A stretch of 64,000 nucleotides of DNA from the NCBI GenBank assembly GCA_963699805.1, contig CAVOVH010000002.1, forward strand, positions 1-64,000, in the 5' to 3' direction. This stretch comes from JAGTVG01 sp963699805 (GTDB lineage: Bacteria; Bacteroidota; Bacteroidia; Cytophagales; Cyclobacteriaceae). Shown here one piece after another: positions 56,472 to 64,000 of this stretch; the first letter of the stretch is position 1; every line of letters begins with the position of its first letter. The notes below the pieces were generated by a model that saw only the letters and a program-made list of their open reading frames with translations, made no database searches and was not told where the DNA came from. Both the position numbers and the translations under genes were made by a program.

Positions 56472-56610
56472 TACATGTATCAGAGAAGACAGGTTCACCA
56501 CCATGTGTTTTAAAGGAATCATATTATAGATCAGATGTTACCCAAAAATATATCAGGGTACTGCATGGTGTAAAAAATAGTATACAATACATTGAATTAA
56601 TAAAGCCCTA

Positions 56611-57084
56611 ATGCGTATGACCCCAATAAATCAAAAACTTGAAATCAAGACGGCCCTTCAAATACTAAAACCGGTGAGTGAGGTATTTGAAGCGATAGTC
56701 GATCCCGCGAAAATGTCAAATTATTTTATTTCGGAAAGCACGGGCAGGATGGAGAAGGGCAAAAACCTCGTATGGAAATTCCCGGAATTCAGTACAGCAT
56801 TTCCTGTCCGTGTCAACAGGATCGAAAAAGACAAATACATTTCCTATTTCTGGAACGATGTAGATGGAACGGAACTTCTTGTGGAAATAAAACTTGATGC
56901 GGTCGGACAATCAGCGACACTGGTATCTGTTGCCGAAAAAAGCAGGGAGAATGATGAGGAAGGCATCAGGTGGCTGAAAAGCAATACCGAGGGATGGGCC
57001 AATTTTCTGGCTTGTCTGAAAGCTTATCTTGAATATGGGATCAATTTAAGAAAAGGGGGATTCGATTTTTTAAGTGATGTGTAA
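56611..57084 (+). CDS. AHSA1/SRPBCC-fold protein
   Basis: 157 residues. Activator-of-Hsp90-type domain: EVFEAIVDPAKMSNYFISES, YISYFWNDVDGTELLVEIKL, SVAEKSRENDEEGIRWLKSN, GWANFLACLKAYLEYG. Binds hydrophobic ligands or co-chaperones; function unassigned. The C-terminal helix is the usual one of the fold. A remnant of a nitrilase-type gene starts 36 bp downstream. Confidence 0.8.
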   Translation: MRMTPINQKLEIKTALQILKPVSEVFEAIVDPAKMSNYFISESTGRMEKGKNLVWKFPEFSTAFPVRVNRIEKDKYISYFWNDVDGTELLVEIKLDAVGQSATLVSVAEKSRENDEEGIRWLKSNTEGWANFLACLKAYLEYGINLRKGGFDFLSDV

Positions 57085-57120
57085 ACAGTGATTTTTAATT
57101 TTTTTTTACCTCATCAAGCA

Positions 57121-57270
57121 ATGAATAAGTTGGTCTTGGCCGCTGTCCAAACCAATCCGGCAAAAGGAGATATACAAGGAAATTTAAAGGGCCATATTCG
57201 GGTGATTGAAACAGTGGCAGATCATGGCACCATTTGGTCGGTGTTTCCAGAGATGGCTATCATAGGGTAG
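57121..57270 (+). pseudogene. Carbon-nitrogen hydrolase remnant
   Basis: 49 codons from ATG: MNKLVLAAVQTNPAKGDIQG, then V-F-P-E-M-A-I-I-G followed by TAG. This is the N-terminus of the nitrilase fold (catalytic Glu in FPEM), cut at the position of the usual Tyr. The following 150 bp no longer match the family, so the rest of the gene is gone. Confidence 0.65.
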
Positions 57271-57417
57271 AAAAGGGAAAGACAGGAAACCTGGAGGGAA
57301 TCGATCTTTGAATCAGGAATATCCAAACAGCTTGCCGGCGGATATCGAAGTCTGAATAATGAATACCAGTGTTTCTAGATTCAAGATGCAAAAAAAAATC
57401 GAAACCGGTGTTGCCCA

Positions 57418-57693
57418 TCAAATCCTTTTGTTCAGCACCCGGTATACCTCCGACACATCGATATTTTGCAGGAATTTATTAAGGGGGTGGTTGTCACAGT
57501 AAGATTTTATGAATAATAGTTCATTTCTTTTTCTATTCCTGAAAAACTCCACAAAAAAATTACCATTCCGGGAATGGAAAAGTTCTATCTGAAGGTCCTC
57601 ACCGGACGGGATGACTATCAGGTGACTGCATGTTGTGAGCGTAAATTCACGCTGCAATGCGGGGGACAACTGTTTAAAATCTTCATGTGTCAT
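57418..57693 (-). CDS. Hypothetical protein
   Basis: 91 residues. MTHEDFKQLSPALQREFTLT, then an alternating strand pattern (VIPSGEDLQIELFHSRNGNF) and a charged helix end. Cytoplasmic, no known domain, perhaps wHTH-like. Its start faces the DUF2062 gene region. Confidence 0.6.
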   Translation of the reverse strand: MTHEDFKQLSPALQREFTLTTCSHLIVIPSGEDLQIELFHSRNGNFFVEFFRNRKRNELLFIKSYCDNHPLNKFLQNIDVSEVYRVLNKRI

Positions 57694-57778
57694 GATGGTA
57701 ATTTATACGGACAAAGTTGATCATTTAATGATATAAAAGATTATCGAAAGATCATAAAATTGTGAAGGGAATATTAAT

Positions 57779-58243
57779 TTAATTGGGTATCTGGACCCTC
57801 AAACGTTTGAGGATATACAATGAGGCAAAATAGACAATTCCAATCGCCAAAGGGGCCAATATCAGCCAGACCCCAACGGCATAACTGACCGACCAGGATA
57901 GTTCCGTGATGGCTCCCAGAAAATCATCCTGGAACAGCAGCACCAGGTCCTCAAAATTCCGCTGAAATGTACTCCTGCCGAATAAATGATGACCGATGGT
58001 ATAAAATGGGACCAGCATCACCATCATCAAGGGAATGCTGAGATAATTAGCCAGTTGGATCACTACCAGGTTTAACCTGAAAAGCATGGAAACCAGGATA
58101 CAGATGAGGGTTGTGGTGCCTTGTACCGGGAACATGCCAATGGTTACCCCCAGCGCGATGGCGAGTGCCAGTTCATGGGGAGATTTTCCCTGCTTTAGAA
58201 ATTCATACAGGGATTGAATGAGCCGGTTATATATTTTTTTCAC
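57779..58243 (-). CDS. DUF2062 membrane protein
   Basis: 154 residues. Short basic N-terminus, then P-H-E-L-A-L-A-I-A-L-G-V-T-I-G-M-F-P-V-Q-G with TTLICILVSMLFRLN, the DUF2062 signature, then two or three further membrane segments (MMVMLVPFYTIGHHLF, VWLILAPLAIGIVYF). Small integral membrane proteins of unknown function, sometimes linked to glycosyltransferases. Monocistronic here. Confidence 0.85.
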   Translation of the reverse strand: MKKIYNRLIQSLYEFLKQGKSPHELALAIALGVTIGMFPVQGTTTLICILVSMLFRLNLVVIQLANYLSIPLMMVMLVPFYTIGHHLFGRSTFQRNFEDLVLLFQDDFLGAITELSWSVSYAVGVWLILAPLAIGIVYFASLYILKRLRVQIPN

Positions 58244-58476
58244 TATGACAAGTTAGAATAGATGAATGAATGTTGAACATGCATTAAGAAAAGATAATTT
58301 TTACAAGATCTCAATTTACGATTTTTTCCCTTTTCATACCTATGATTCTTCATATTCGGTAAAATATAATGATTTGAACCTGTAAAACCTGTTTGATACT
58401 GATAATTCGTTGATTTTATTGATCAAATCCCGATAATTTACTAGATTGTCGCTCCTATAATAAATATTTTTACATC

Positions 58477-58662
58477 ATGGAAATACCAAGGACCTTAAAG
58501 ATATTCATCGGATTTTTTATTATCCTTTTTTCAGGCAGCATCCTTCTTTTACTGGTGGCCTTTACGGGTTCGGAAACCTTAACCTATGGTTTGTTGGGCA
58601 TCCTGGTGGCCATTACCTTCGTTTTCCTTTTCTCAACCAACCTTTTTGCGCAGGAGAAATAA
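58477..58662 (+). CDS. Small two-helix membrane protein
   Basis: 61 residues. Two hydrophobic helices (FIGFFIILFSGSILLLLVAF; YGLLGILVAITFVFLFST) with a short polar turn. No known family. A short inverted repeat (GACCGT..ACGGTC) follows its stop. Real by composition and start context, but function unknown. Confidence 0.6.
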   Translation: MEIPRTLKIFIGFFIILFSGSILLLLVAFTGSETLTYGLLGILVAITFVFLFSTNLFAQEK

Positions 58663-58856
58663 AGACCGTCTGAACGGTCATCGTGAAATTTGATGCAGGT
58701 TTCTGTTTCTCGTGATTTATGGGGAAGATTGTGGGTGGTGAATTTTCCTATTTATATTTTAAATCGTATTTTTAAAGATATTCTATTTTTAAAGGACCCA
58801 GGACATCAGAGAAAGCTTTTTCTGATCATTTTTTGGAGTGGAGGCTTGACAAGACA

Positions 58857-60704
58857 ATGAAATTCAACATAGTTATTATTTTTCTTCAAACCCTTTCTAT
58901 ATTTTCTCCTACATTTTCGGCAACTGGCACGGGAGCAGTTCAACAGGAACAATCCTATCTCATGACCAGTCAACCTTATTATTTATCCGGGAATACCCTG
59001 CATTATGTCGTGCGGCTTTTTGATCATGAAACCAGGAGACAAGAGGTACCAAGCAGCATGCTGATCACGGAATTGCTTGATCAGGATGGAACATTGATCT
59101 TCCATCATATTCATTCCATGAGCCAGGGGAGCAGCCCGGGGTCCTATGATTTGCCCGACACACTTGGAACGGGTTGTTACTGGCTACGTGCCTATACACG
59201 GTATCAGGTGGATTTTACGGAAAATCTCATCCATTATTTACCGGTTTTTATCATACATCCGGATGACATGAGCGATCCTGAGACATTGAATGAAAAACTT
59301 GATGTTTCTCAAAATTTGACAAACAGACAGGGGGGGCCAGATCAGGATGAAATCCGGTCACAGGATAATCCCTCATTTCAGGAAAAGATCCGGGTGGAAA
59401 TTTTGGAGGGTGAAAAAACAGCCTCGATCCGGGAAACGGTAAGTCTGACCATAAGAATGACCGATCAGAACGGAGATCCGGTCACTTCCCGTTTTATCTT
59501 CCTGGTCAGAGATCAGCATCAATTTAGTGCAGATCTCATACAACCCCGAAGCTTGCCGGATTACAGCTCGTTACAGGGGAAACTTAATACCTATCGGATC
59601 GGGGGAGAAGATAATCCGGGAAAAACTTTGCCAAGCATTACAGGTGTCCTTCCGGAAAAGATGGCACAGCCGAAATACCAGCCGCAAAAAGAATTAAAAC
59701 TCAAGGGAAGATATGTGGAGCCTAAGACCCTTGAGAAATTATCCTTTCGGGCCATATCCCTCACCCAAACCGGGCAGAATCCAGGATTTAAATTGTTGTT
59801 TACCGACCGTGAGGGCAAATTTGAATTCAATCAATTGAATTTTAACAACCAGGAGAATCAGCTGGTCCTGAACGCCGGGATCAATGAAGGCATTATCATC
59901 GAGAATGAACTGGTCCGGCCTCCTTTTTCACCTCCTCCGGTGGATGGGAACCTTATGCAGGCAGCGGTATTCCAGCAATATCTGAAAATGAGGGAAATAG
60001 ATCTGCAATACAAAAAATTCTACAGCAGACTTGAATCCTTTGATGTGGATTCGTCCCTCGAAAAAAATATTTCCAGGTACAGGATCTATGAAAAAGCTGA
60101 TCGCAGCTATGACCTGGATAATTATATCGAACTGATCGACATGCGGGAAGTAATCATTGAACTATTGCCAAACGTGAAGATTTTTAAAGAAGATGACCAG
60201 ACCAGGATCAAAATTTTTTATCATGGAAACGTGGATATCCTTCCGGATCCCTTGTTCCTTGTCAATGGAAAGGTGGTAAAAGACAATGATTTTATTTTGA
60301 ATATGGATAACCGGAATATTGAAAGTATCGAGGTTCTGTTTAAGGAATCTTCCCTGGAGCCCTTTGGGCCGATCGGAATGGGGGGGGTAGTCGCCATTTA
60401 TACCAAAGAGCCCATAGAGATCCCCTTCGGGATCCCGCTGGATTTTATGGGATACCATGCTCCGGATGAAAGGGTCGTTCAGTTCAATCCCCGGGAAAAC
60501 GGATCCGATCATTATCCTGATTTTAATCCTTTATTGTACTGGGACCCTGAATGTGTGACCGATGAAAAGGGGATTGGGAAGGTCTCTTTTTACACCAATG
60601 ACCTGGCCTCGGATTATGAAGTGATCATCGAGGGATTGACCCGGGAAGGCATACCTTTCTATCACCAGGGCAGATTATCTGTCAAAAAACCCCTGCATCC
60701 CTGA
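58857..60704 (+). CDS. MG2-domain / TonB-plug-like exported protein
   Basis: 616 residues from the ATG at 58857 (24 bp inside the longest frame, and the one with a clean signal, LQTLSIFSPTFSATG). Residues about 25-120 resemble an alpha-2-macroglobulin MG2 domain (SQPYYLSGNTLHYVVRLFDH; GCYWLRAYTRYQ). Near the C-terminus (about 480-550) a plug-like stretch reads LFLVNGKVVKDNDF, ESIEVLFKESS, GMGGVVAIYTKEP. Such proteins accompany TonB receptors in Bacteroidota. It ends 2 bp before the receptor gene, so they are co-translated. Confidence 0.8.
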   Translation: MKFNIVIIFLQTLSIFSPTFSATGTGAVQQEQSYLMTSQPYYLSGNTLHYVVRLFDHETRRQEVPSSMLITELLDQDGTLIFHHIHSMSQGSSPGSYDLPDTLGTGCYWLRAYTRYQVDFTENLIHYLPVFIIHPDDMSDPETLNEKLDVSQNLTNRQGGPDQDEIRSQDNPSFQEKIRVEILEGEKTASIRETVSLTIRMTDQNGDPVTSRFIFLVRDQHQFSADLIQPRSLPDYSSLQGKLNTYRIGGEDNPGKTLPSITGVLPEKMAQPKYQPQKELKLKGRYVEPKTLEKLSFRAISLTQTGQNPGFKLLFTDREGKFEFNQLNFNNQENQLVLNAGINEGIIIENELVRPPFSPPPVDGNLMQAAVFQQYLKMREIDLQYKKFYSRLESFDVDSSLEKNISRYRIYEKADRSYDLDNYIELIDMREVIIELLPNVKIFKEDDQTRIKIFYHGNVDILPDPLFLVNGKVVKDNDFILNMDNRNIESIEVLFKESSLEPFGPIGMGGVVAIYTKEPIEIPFGIPLDFMGYHAPDERVVQFNPRENGSDHYPDFNPLLYWDPECVTDEKGIGKVSFYTNDLASDYEVIIEGLTREGIPFYHQGRLSVKKPLHP

Positions 60705-60706
60705 AG

Positions 60707-63373
60707 ATGATAAAAGTCCCGGAAATATATGGCCTGCTATCATGGATTAAAGGAATGATCCTTTTGTTGATATTGTATTTTAATTTTTATGGATTGCAGG
60801 CACAATCCACCAGGAATCCCCGGGATTCGACGGTCAGCCTGAAACGATACCTGGAAGTCAGCGAGAAGATACTGGATATAAAATTTTATTACCGGGATGA
60901 ATGGGTGGATACCATTCTTGTGAGTCCCGTTAAACCTGTCATGCGTAAGGACCAGGTCTTTCAGGTGATCCGGCTTTCCGGATTGGAACCGATTGCCTAT
61001 TCCGACTGGCAGTACATCCTGGTCTGGAAAAAAGAGAACCCTGTTTATGATGAATATGATGCAGCGGGTAATTTTAATAGAGAGATCCTGTTGTCTGGCA
61101 AGGTCACGTTATTGAATACGGAGGAGGAGCTTATCGGGGCCAGGGTTCAGATCGATGAGTTGGATACAGGAACCATCACGGACCAAAATGGGGCCTATTC
61201 ATTCAGGATCCCGGTCGGATTTTACCACCTCCGCGCAAATTCCGTCGGACAGCAGGAAGAGATTTTCCGGGTCCTGCTGACGAAAGATACAACCCTTCAT
61301 TTTGAACTGGCCGATCGAATCATCACCCTGAACGAGGTGGTGGTAAGCGATGAAGCCATCGATCAGAATGTCAATGATGTAATGACCGGCAAAACCCGGC
61401 TGGATATGCTTACCGTCCGTGGGATCCCTGCTTTTATGGGTGAAGTGGATGTGGTGAGGTCCCTTTTATTGATGCCCGGTGTATCATCGGCTGGAGAGGG
61501 CGCAACCGGGTTCAATGTAAGGGGAGGGACGGTGGATCAGAACCTGGTCCTGATCGATCACACACCGATCTTCAACAGTTCTCATCTTTTTGGCCTTTTT
61601 TCGGTATTTAACCAGGATATCATACAGGATGTAACCCTGTATAAGGGTGGGATCCCGGCAAGATTTGGCGGTCGTTTGTCTTCAGTGCTGGATGTCCGTA
61701 CACGGGAAAATCAGGCCGATAAATTTTCGGGACATGGAGGGATTGGCCTGATAGCCAGCCGGCTGACCCTGGATATTCCCCTGGTCAAGGAAAAAATGTC
61801 TTTATCCATAGGAGGGAGGGGCTCCTATAGCGATTACCTGTTAAAATTAATTCCGGACCCGGACCTCAGTAACAGCTCGGCCTATTTTTATGATGCCAAT
61901 CTGAAATACAATTTTAATGTGAATGAAAAAAATACATTCCGGGTAGCGTATTATAAAAGTTTTGACCGTTTCAGGTTGCCTTCCGACACGGCCTATTACT
62001 GGGGCACGGACAATGTTTCCGTTCAATGGAACCACCTGTTTGGAGAGAACCTCGTGGGAAATTTTACCGGCGCCTACAGCAATTTCAGATATGGCGTTGA
62101 AAGTAAAGCAAGTAACATGGGATATCAATGGAAGGCCGGAATCGAATACCGGAATCTGAAAGCAGATTTTATCTGGCTCTATCCGGAAGGGCATCAGTTG
62201 GGTTTCGGGGGAAGTTTTATCAATTATATCTTTAATTCGGGTGATTTGATCCCTGAAAAGAATTCTTCTGTGAATCCCATCGCTTTACAGAACGACCAAT
62301 CCTATGAATCGGCACTCTATATGGAGGATGAGTGGAGATTGTCCGAAAAACTTTCCCTGATGGCGGGCCTGCGGTTTTCTAATTACCAGACAATCGGACC
62401 GTCTACCGTCAATATTTATGCAGAAGGGCAGCCCCTGAAATCATCCACGTTGATCGATGTAAAGACCTTTTCCGGCGGTGAGGTGATCAAATCCTATTCC
62501 GGCTGGGAGCCCAGGCTGGCATTGAGGATCGGACTTCCCAGGAACAGCTCGGTAAAATTATCCTATAACCGGATGTACCAGTACATCCACCTGATCTCCA
62601 ATACCACGGCTGTTACACCCATCGATATCTGGCATCCCAGTAATTTATACATCCGTCCACAATACAGCGATCAGTATTCCCTCGGGTATTTCAGGAATTT
62701 TGTGGAGAATACGATTGAAACATCGGTAGAAGTCTTTTATAAGGATATATTCAATATCGTGGATTATAAGGATGGGGCTGAGCTCCTCTTGAATGAAAAT
62801 ATTGAAGAGGAATTGCTACAGGGACGTGGCAGGGCTTATGGGCTAGAATTCCTGTTGAGGAAAAAGCTTGGGCGGTTAACCGGCTGGGTTGGGTATACCT
62901 ACTCAAGAACTGAAAAGAAGATCGACGGACCTTTTGAGGAAGAGACCATTAATTTCGGAGAATACTATCCGGCCAATGTCGACCGTCCCCATGACCTGTC
63001 GATCACTGCTTTTTATAAATTCACCAGAAGATGGTCGATGTCGGCCAATTTTGTGTTCATGTCGGGCCGGCCAGGCACCTTCCCGGAATCCAAATATATT
63101 GTCGACCGCTTCACGGTAGCTGGTTATGGGGAAAGAAATCAGAGCCGGATCCCGGATTATCACCGGTTGGATCTCTCTTTCACCCTTGATGGCAATTTAA
63201 GGAAAAACAAAAAATGGAATGGCAGCTGGACTTTCTCTGTTTATAATGTTTACAGCAGGAACAATGCGTATTCGGTATATTTCAAAGCCGTGAACCGGGC
63301 GGTTCCACAGGCGTATAAACTGTCGGTACTGGGTGCAGCCTTTCCGGCCATTACTTATAATTTTAATTTTTAA
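60707..63373 (+). CDS. TonB-dependent receptor
   Basis: 888 residues with a signal anchor (MILLLILYFNFYGLQAQ). N-terminal secretin/STN-like domain (LKRYLEVSEKILDIKFYYRD), carboxypeptidase-regulatory-like domain (ILLSGKVTLLNTEEELIGAR), plug (TRLDMLTVRGIPAFMGEVDV, GFNVRGGTVDQNLVLIDHT, VTLYKGGIPARFGGRLSSVL), and a barrel with an aromatic last strand (ITYNFNF). Between the MG2 protein and a DUF4249 lipoprotein, an established Bacteroidota gene order; ligand unknown. Confidence 0.92.
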   Translation: MIKVPEIYGLLSWIKGMILLLILYFNFYGLQAQSTRNPRDSTVSLKRYLEVSEKILDIKFYYRDEWVDTILVSPVKPVMRKDQVFQVIRLSGLEPIAYSDWQYILVWKKENPVYDEYDAAGNFNREILLSGKVTLLNTEEELIGARVQIDELDTGTITDQNGAYSFRIPVGFYHLRANSVGQQEEIFRVLLTKDTTLHFELADRIITLNEVVVSDEAIDQNVNDVMTGKTRLDMLTVRGIPAFMGEVDVVRSLLLMPGVSSAGEGATGFNVRGGTVDQNLVLIDHTPIFNSSHLFGLFSVFNQDIIQDVTLYKGGIPARFGGRLSSVLDVRTRENQADKFSGHGGIGLIASRLTLDIPLVKEKMSLSIGGRGSYSDYLLKLIPDPDLSNSSAYFYDANLKYNFNVNEKNTFRVAYYKSFDRFRLPSDTAYYWGTDNVSVQWNHLFGENLVGNFTGAYSNFRYGVESKASNMGYQWKAGIEYRNLKADFIWLYPEGHQLGFGGSFINYIFNSGDLIPEKNSSVNPIALQNDQSYESALYMEDEWRLSEKLSLMAGLRFSNYQTIGPSTVNIYAEGQPLKSSTLIDVKTFSGGEVIKSYSGWEPRLALRIGLPRNSSVKLSYNRMYQYIHLISNTTAVTPIDIWHPSNLYIRPQYSDQYSLGYFRNFVENTIETSVEVFYKDIFNIVDYKDGAELLLNENIEEELLQGRGRAYGLEFLLRKKLGRLTGWVGYTYSRTEKKIDGPFEEETINFGEYYPANVDRPHDLSITAFYKFTRRWSMSANFVFMSGRPGTFPESKYIVDRFTVAGYGERNQSRIPDYHRLDLSFTLDGNLRKNKKWNGSWTFSVYNVYSRNNAYSVYFKAVNRAVPQAYKLSVLGAAFPAITYNFNF

Positions 63374-63382
63374 GCTGTTGAT

Positions 63383-64000
63383 ATGAAGTCGGGGATAAAT
63401 TTAATGAAGTTGCTGATGATGGTCCTGATCCTCCAGGCAGGATGCGAGACTCCCATTGAAATCGAATATGCATTACCGGAACCCGAGGTGGTAGTGGATG
63501 GATTGATCACTGACCAACCGGGGCCCTATGAGGTCAGGCTCACCTATACGGCTGCCTATGCACTGAATGCGGATGGAAATAACCGGCCTGTGACAGGAGC
63601 CCAGGTGATCATCGAGGATGATGCAGGAAATGCGGAATTGCTTACTGAATATAATCCTGGTATTTATGTGACTTCAATAGGGGGCATCCAGGGGGTCGTC
63701 GGCCGTACTTATGTTATCAGGATCTCTCTAATGAATGGAAAAGTGATTGAATCCTATCCTGAAAAGTTACTTCCAGTTCCCCCGATCGATAGTATCTATT
63801 ACGAATTTCAGCCCTTTTCACCCAATGAGATCCAGGGGCACCGGATCTATGCGGTGATCGATGACCCCGGCGAAACCTTGAATTATTACCGATGGAAATG
63901 GCAGGGATTTTATATTTTTTATATGTCCGATGAAATGTATAATGTAATCGCCTGTTTCAAGAAAGAATTTGACATCAATAAGATCAATATCAACTCCGAT
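63383..64000 (+). CDS. DUF4249 family lipoprotein (partial, runs off window)
   Basis: At least 206 codons from ATG. Lipoprotein signal (MKLLMMVLILQAGC). Family pattern: IEIEYALPEPEVVVDGLITD, QPGPYEVRLTYTAAY and an N-terminal carbohydrate-binding-like strand order. Surface lipoproteins that act with the preceding TonB receptor. It starts 10 bp after the receptor stop. The C-terminal half lies outside the window. Confidence 0.85.
   Translation, partial: MKSGINLMKLLMMVLILQAGCETPIEIEYALPEPEVVVDGLITDQPGPYEVRLTYTAAYALNADGNNRPVTGAQVIIEDDAGNAELLTEYNPGIYVTSIGGIQGVVGRTYVIRISLMNGKVIESYPEKLLPVPPIDSIYYEFQPFSPNEIQGHRIYAVIDDPGETLNYYRWKWQGFYIFYMSDEMYNVIACFKKEFDINKININSD

Noticed and set aside
9798..57270. 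Reassignment of TAG to an amino acid
   Set aside because: Several genes have in-frame TAG, but the residues expected there differ (K-, Y- and other positions), and many intact genes (both SusC copies, 24472, 37658, 20163) end with TAG at the right place.
1..64000. tRNA or rRNA genes
   Set aside because: No cloverleaf or rRNA-like stretch was recognised on reading either strand; a tRNAscan/barrnap run would settle it.

Overview
The window is a piece of a Bacteroidota genome. The evidence is a SusC-type TonB-linked receptor, a TonB receptor followed by a DUF4249 lipoprotein, a secreted protein with a type IX secretion C-terminal sorting domain, DUF3871, DUF3575-like and DUF3788 proteins, and many Q- or C-ending signal peptides. 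The flanks look chromosomal and the first 11 kb look acquired. No rRNA or tRNA gene was recognised.

Region 1 (1 to about 7.4 kb) is a gene-cassette array on the minus strand with integron-type attC sites. At least seven convincing sites of about 130-140 bp are present. Each has core ends of the form ...AAC / GTT..., paired inner arms, and (at 600-737) an unpaired base in one arm as in true attC folds. In four cassettes the bases at the cassette start are the exact reverse complement of those at its end, the signature of insertion at G/TT. Cargo: a higBA toxin-antitoxin pair, a Tat-leader protein of the L-2-amino-thiazoline-4-carboxylate hydrolase type, three near-identical 303-bp ORF-less cassettes, a nuclease-rich stretch (PD-(D/E)XK-like, Mrr, endonuclease/exonuclease/phosphatase, metallo-beta-lactamase fold) and a TIP30/NmrA-like NAD(P)-binding protein. 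No integrase lies in the window, so this is an integrase-less array or the tail of a larger integron.

Region 2 (7.45-11.5 kb) is a decayed plasmid/ICE-like operon (RecA-like ATPase, DUF3871, small proteins) followed by 1.5 kb of non-coding DNA with iteron-like CCGTAA repeats.

Region 3 (11.5-34.7 kb) holds class III adenylate cyclases fused to TolB-like and TPR domains, a WD40-like protein, small lipoproteins, a T9SS cargo protein, a PQQ-type propeller with EF-hands, a methyltransferase and a Gfo/Idh/MocA oxidoreductase. Two IS3-family elements (14.6-15.9 and 21.9-23.2 kb) interrupt it. A family of terminator-like repeats is scattered through it.

Region 4 (34.7-45.2 kb) holds a head-to-head truncation junction, an AraC-TM-TolB-TPR regulator behind a 22-bp palindrome, a full SusC without SusD, a fifth cyclase and a partial second SusC copy.

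Region 5 (45.7-64 kb) is mostly housekeeping/accessory enzymes (nitroreductase, DinB/YfiT, amidases, deacetylase, AHSA1, DUF2062). It ends in a macroglobulin-like / TonB receptor / DUF4249 cell-surface operon that runs off the window.

Quality note: many genes carry single-base frameshifts, several at homopolymers, and a few have in-frame stops. The first 10 kb is worst. Part of this may be sequencing error, part real decay; frames were reconstructed by eye.
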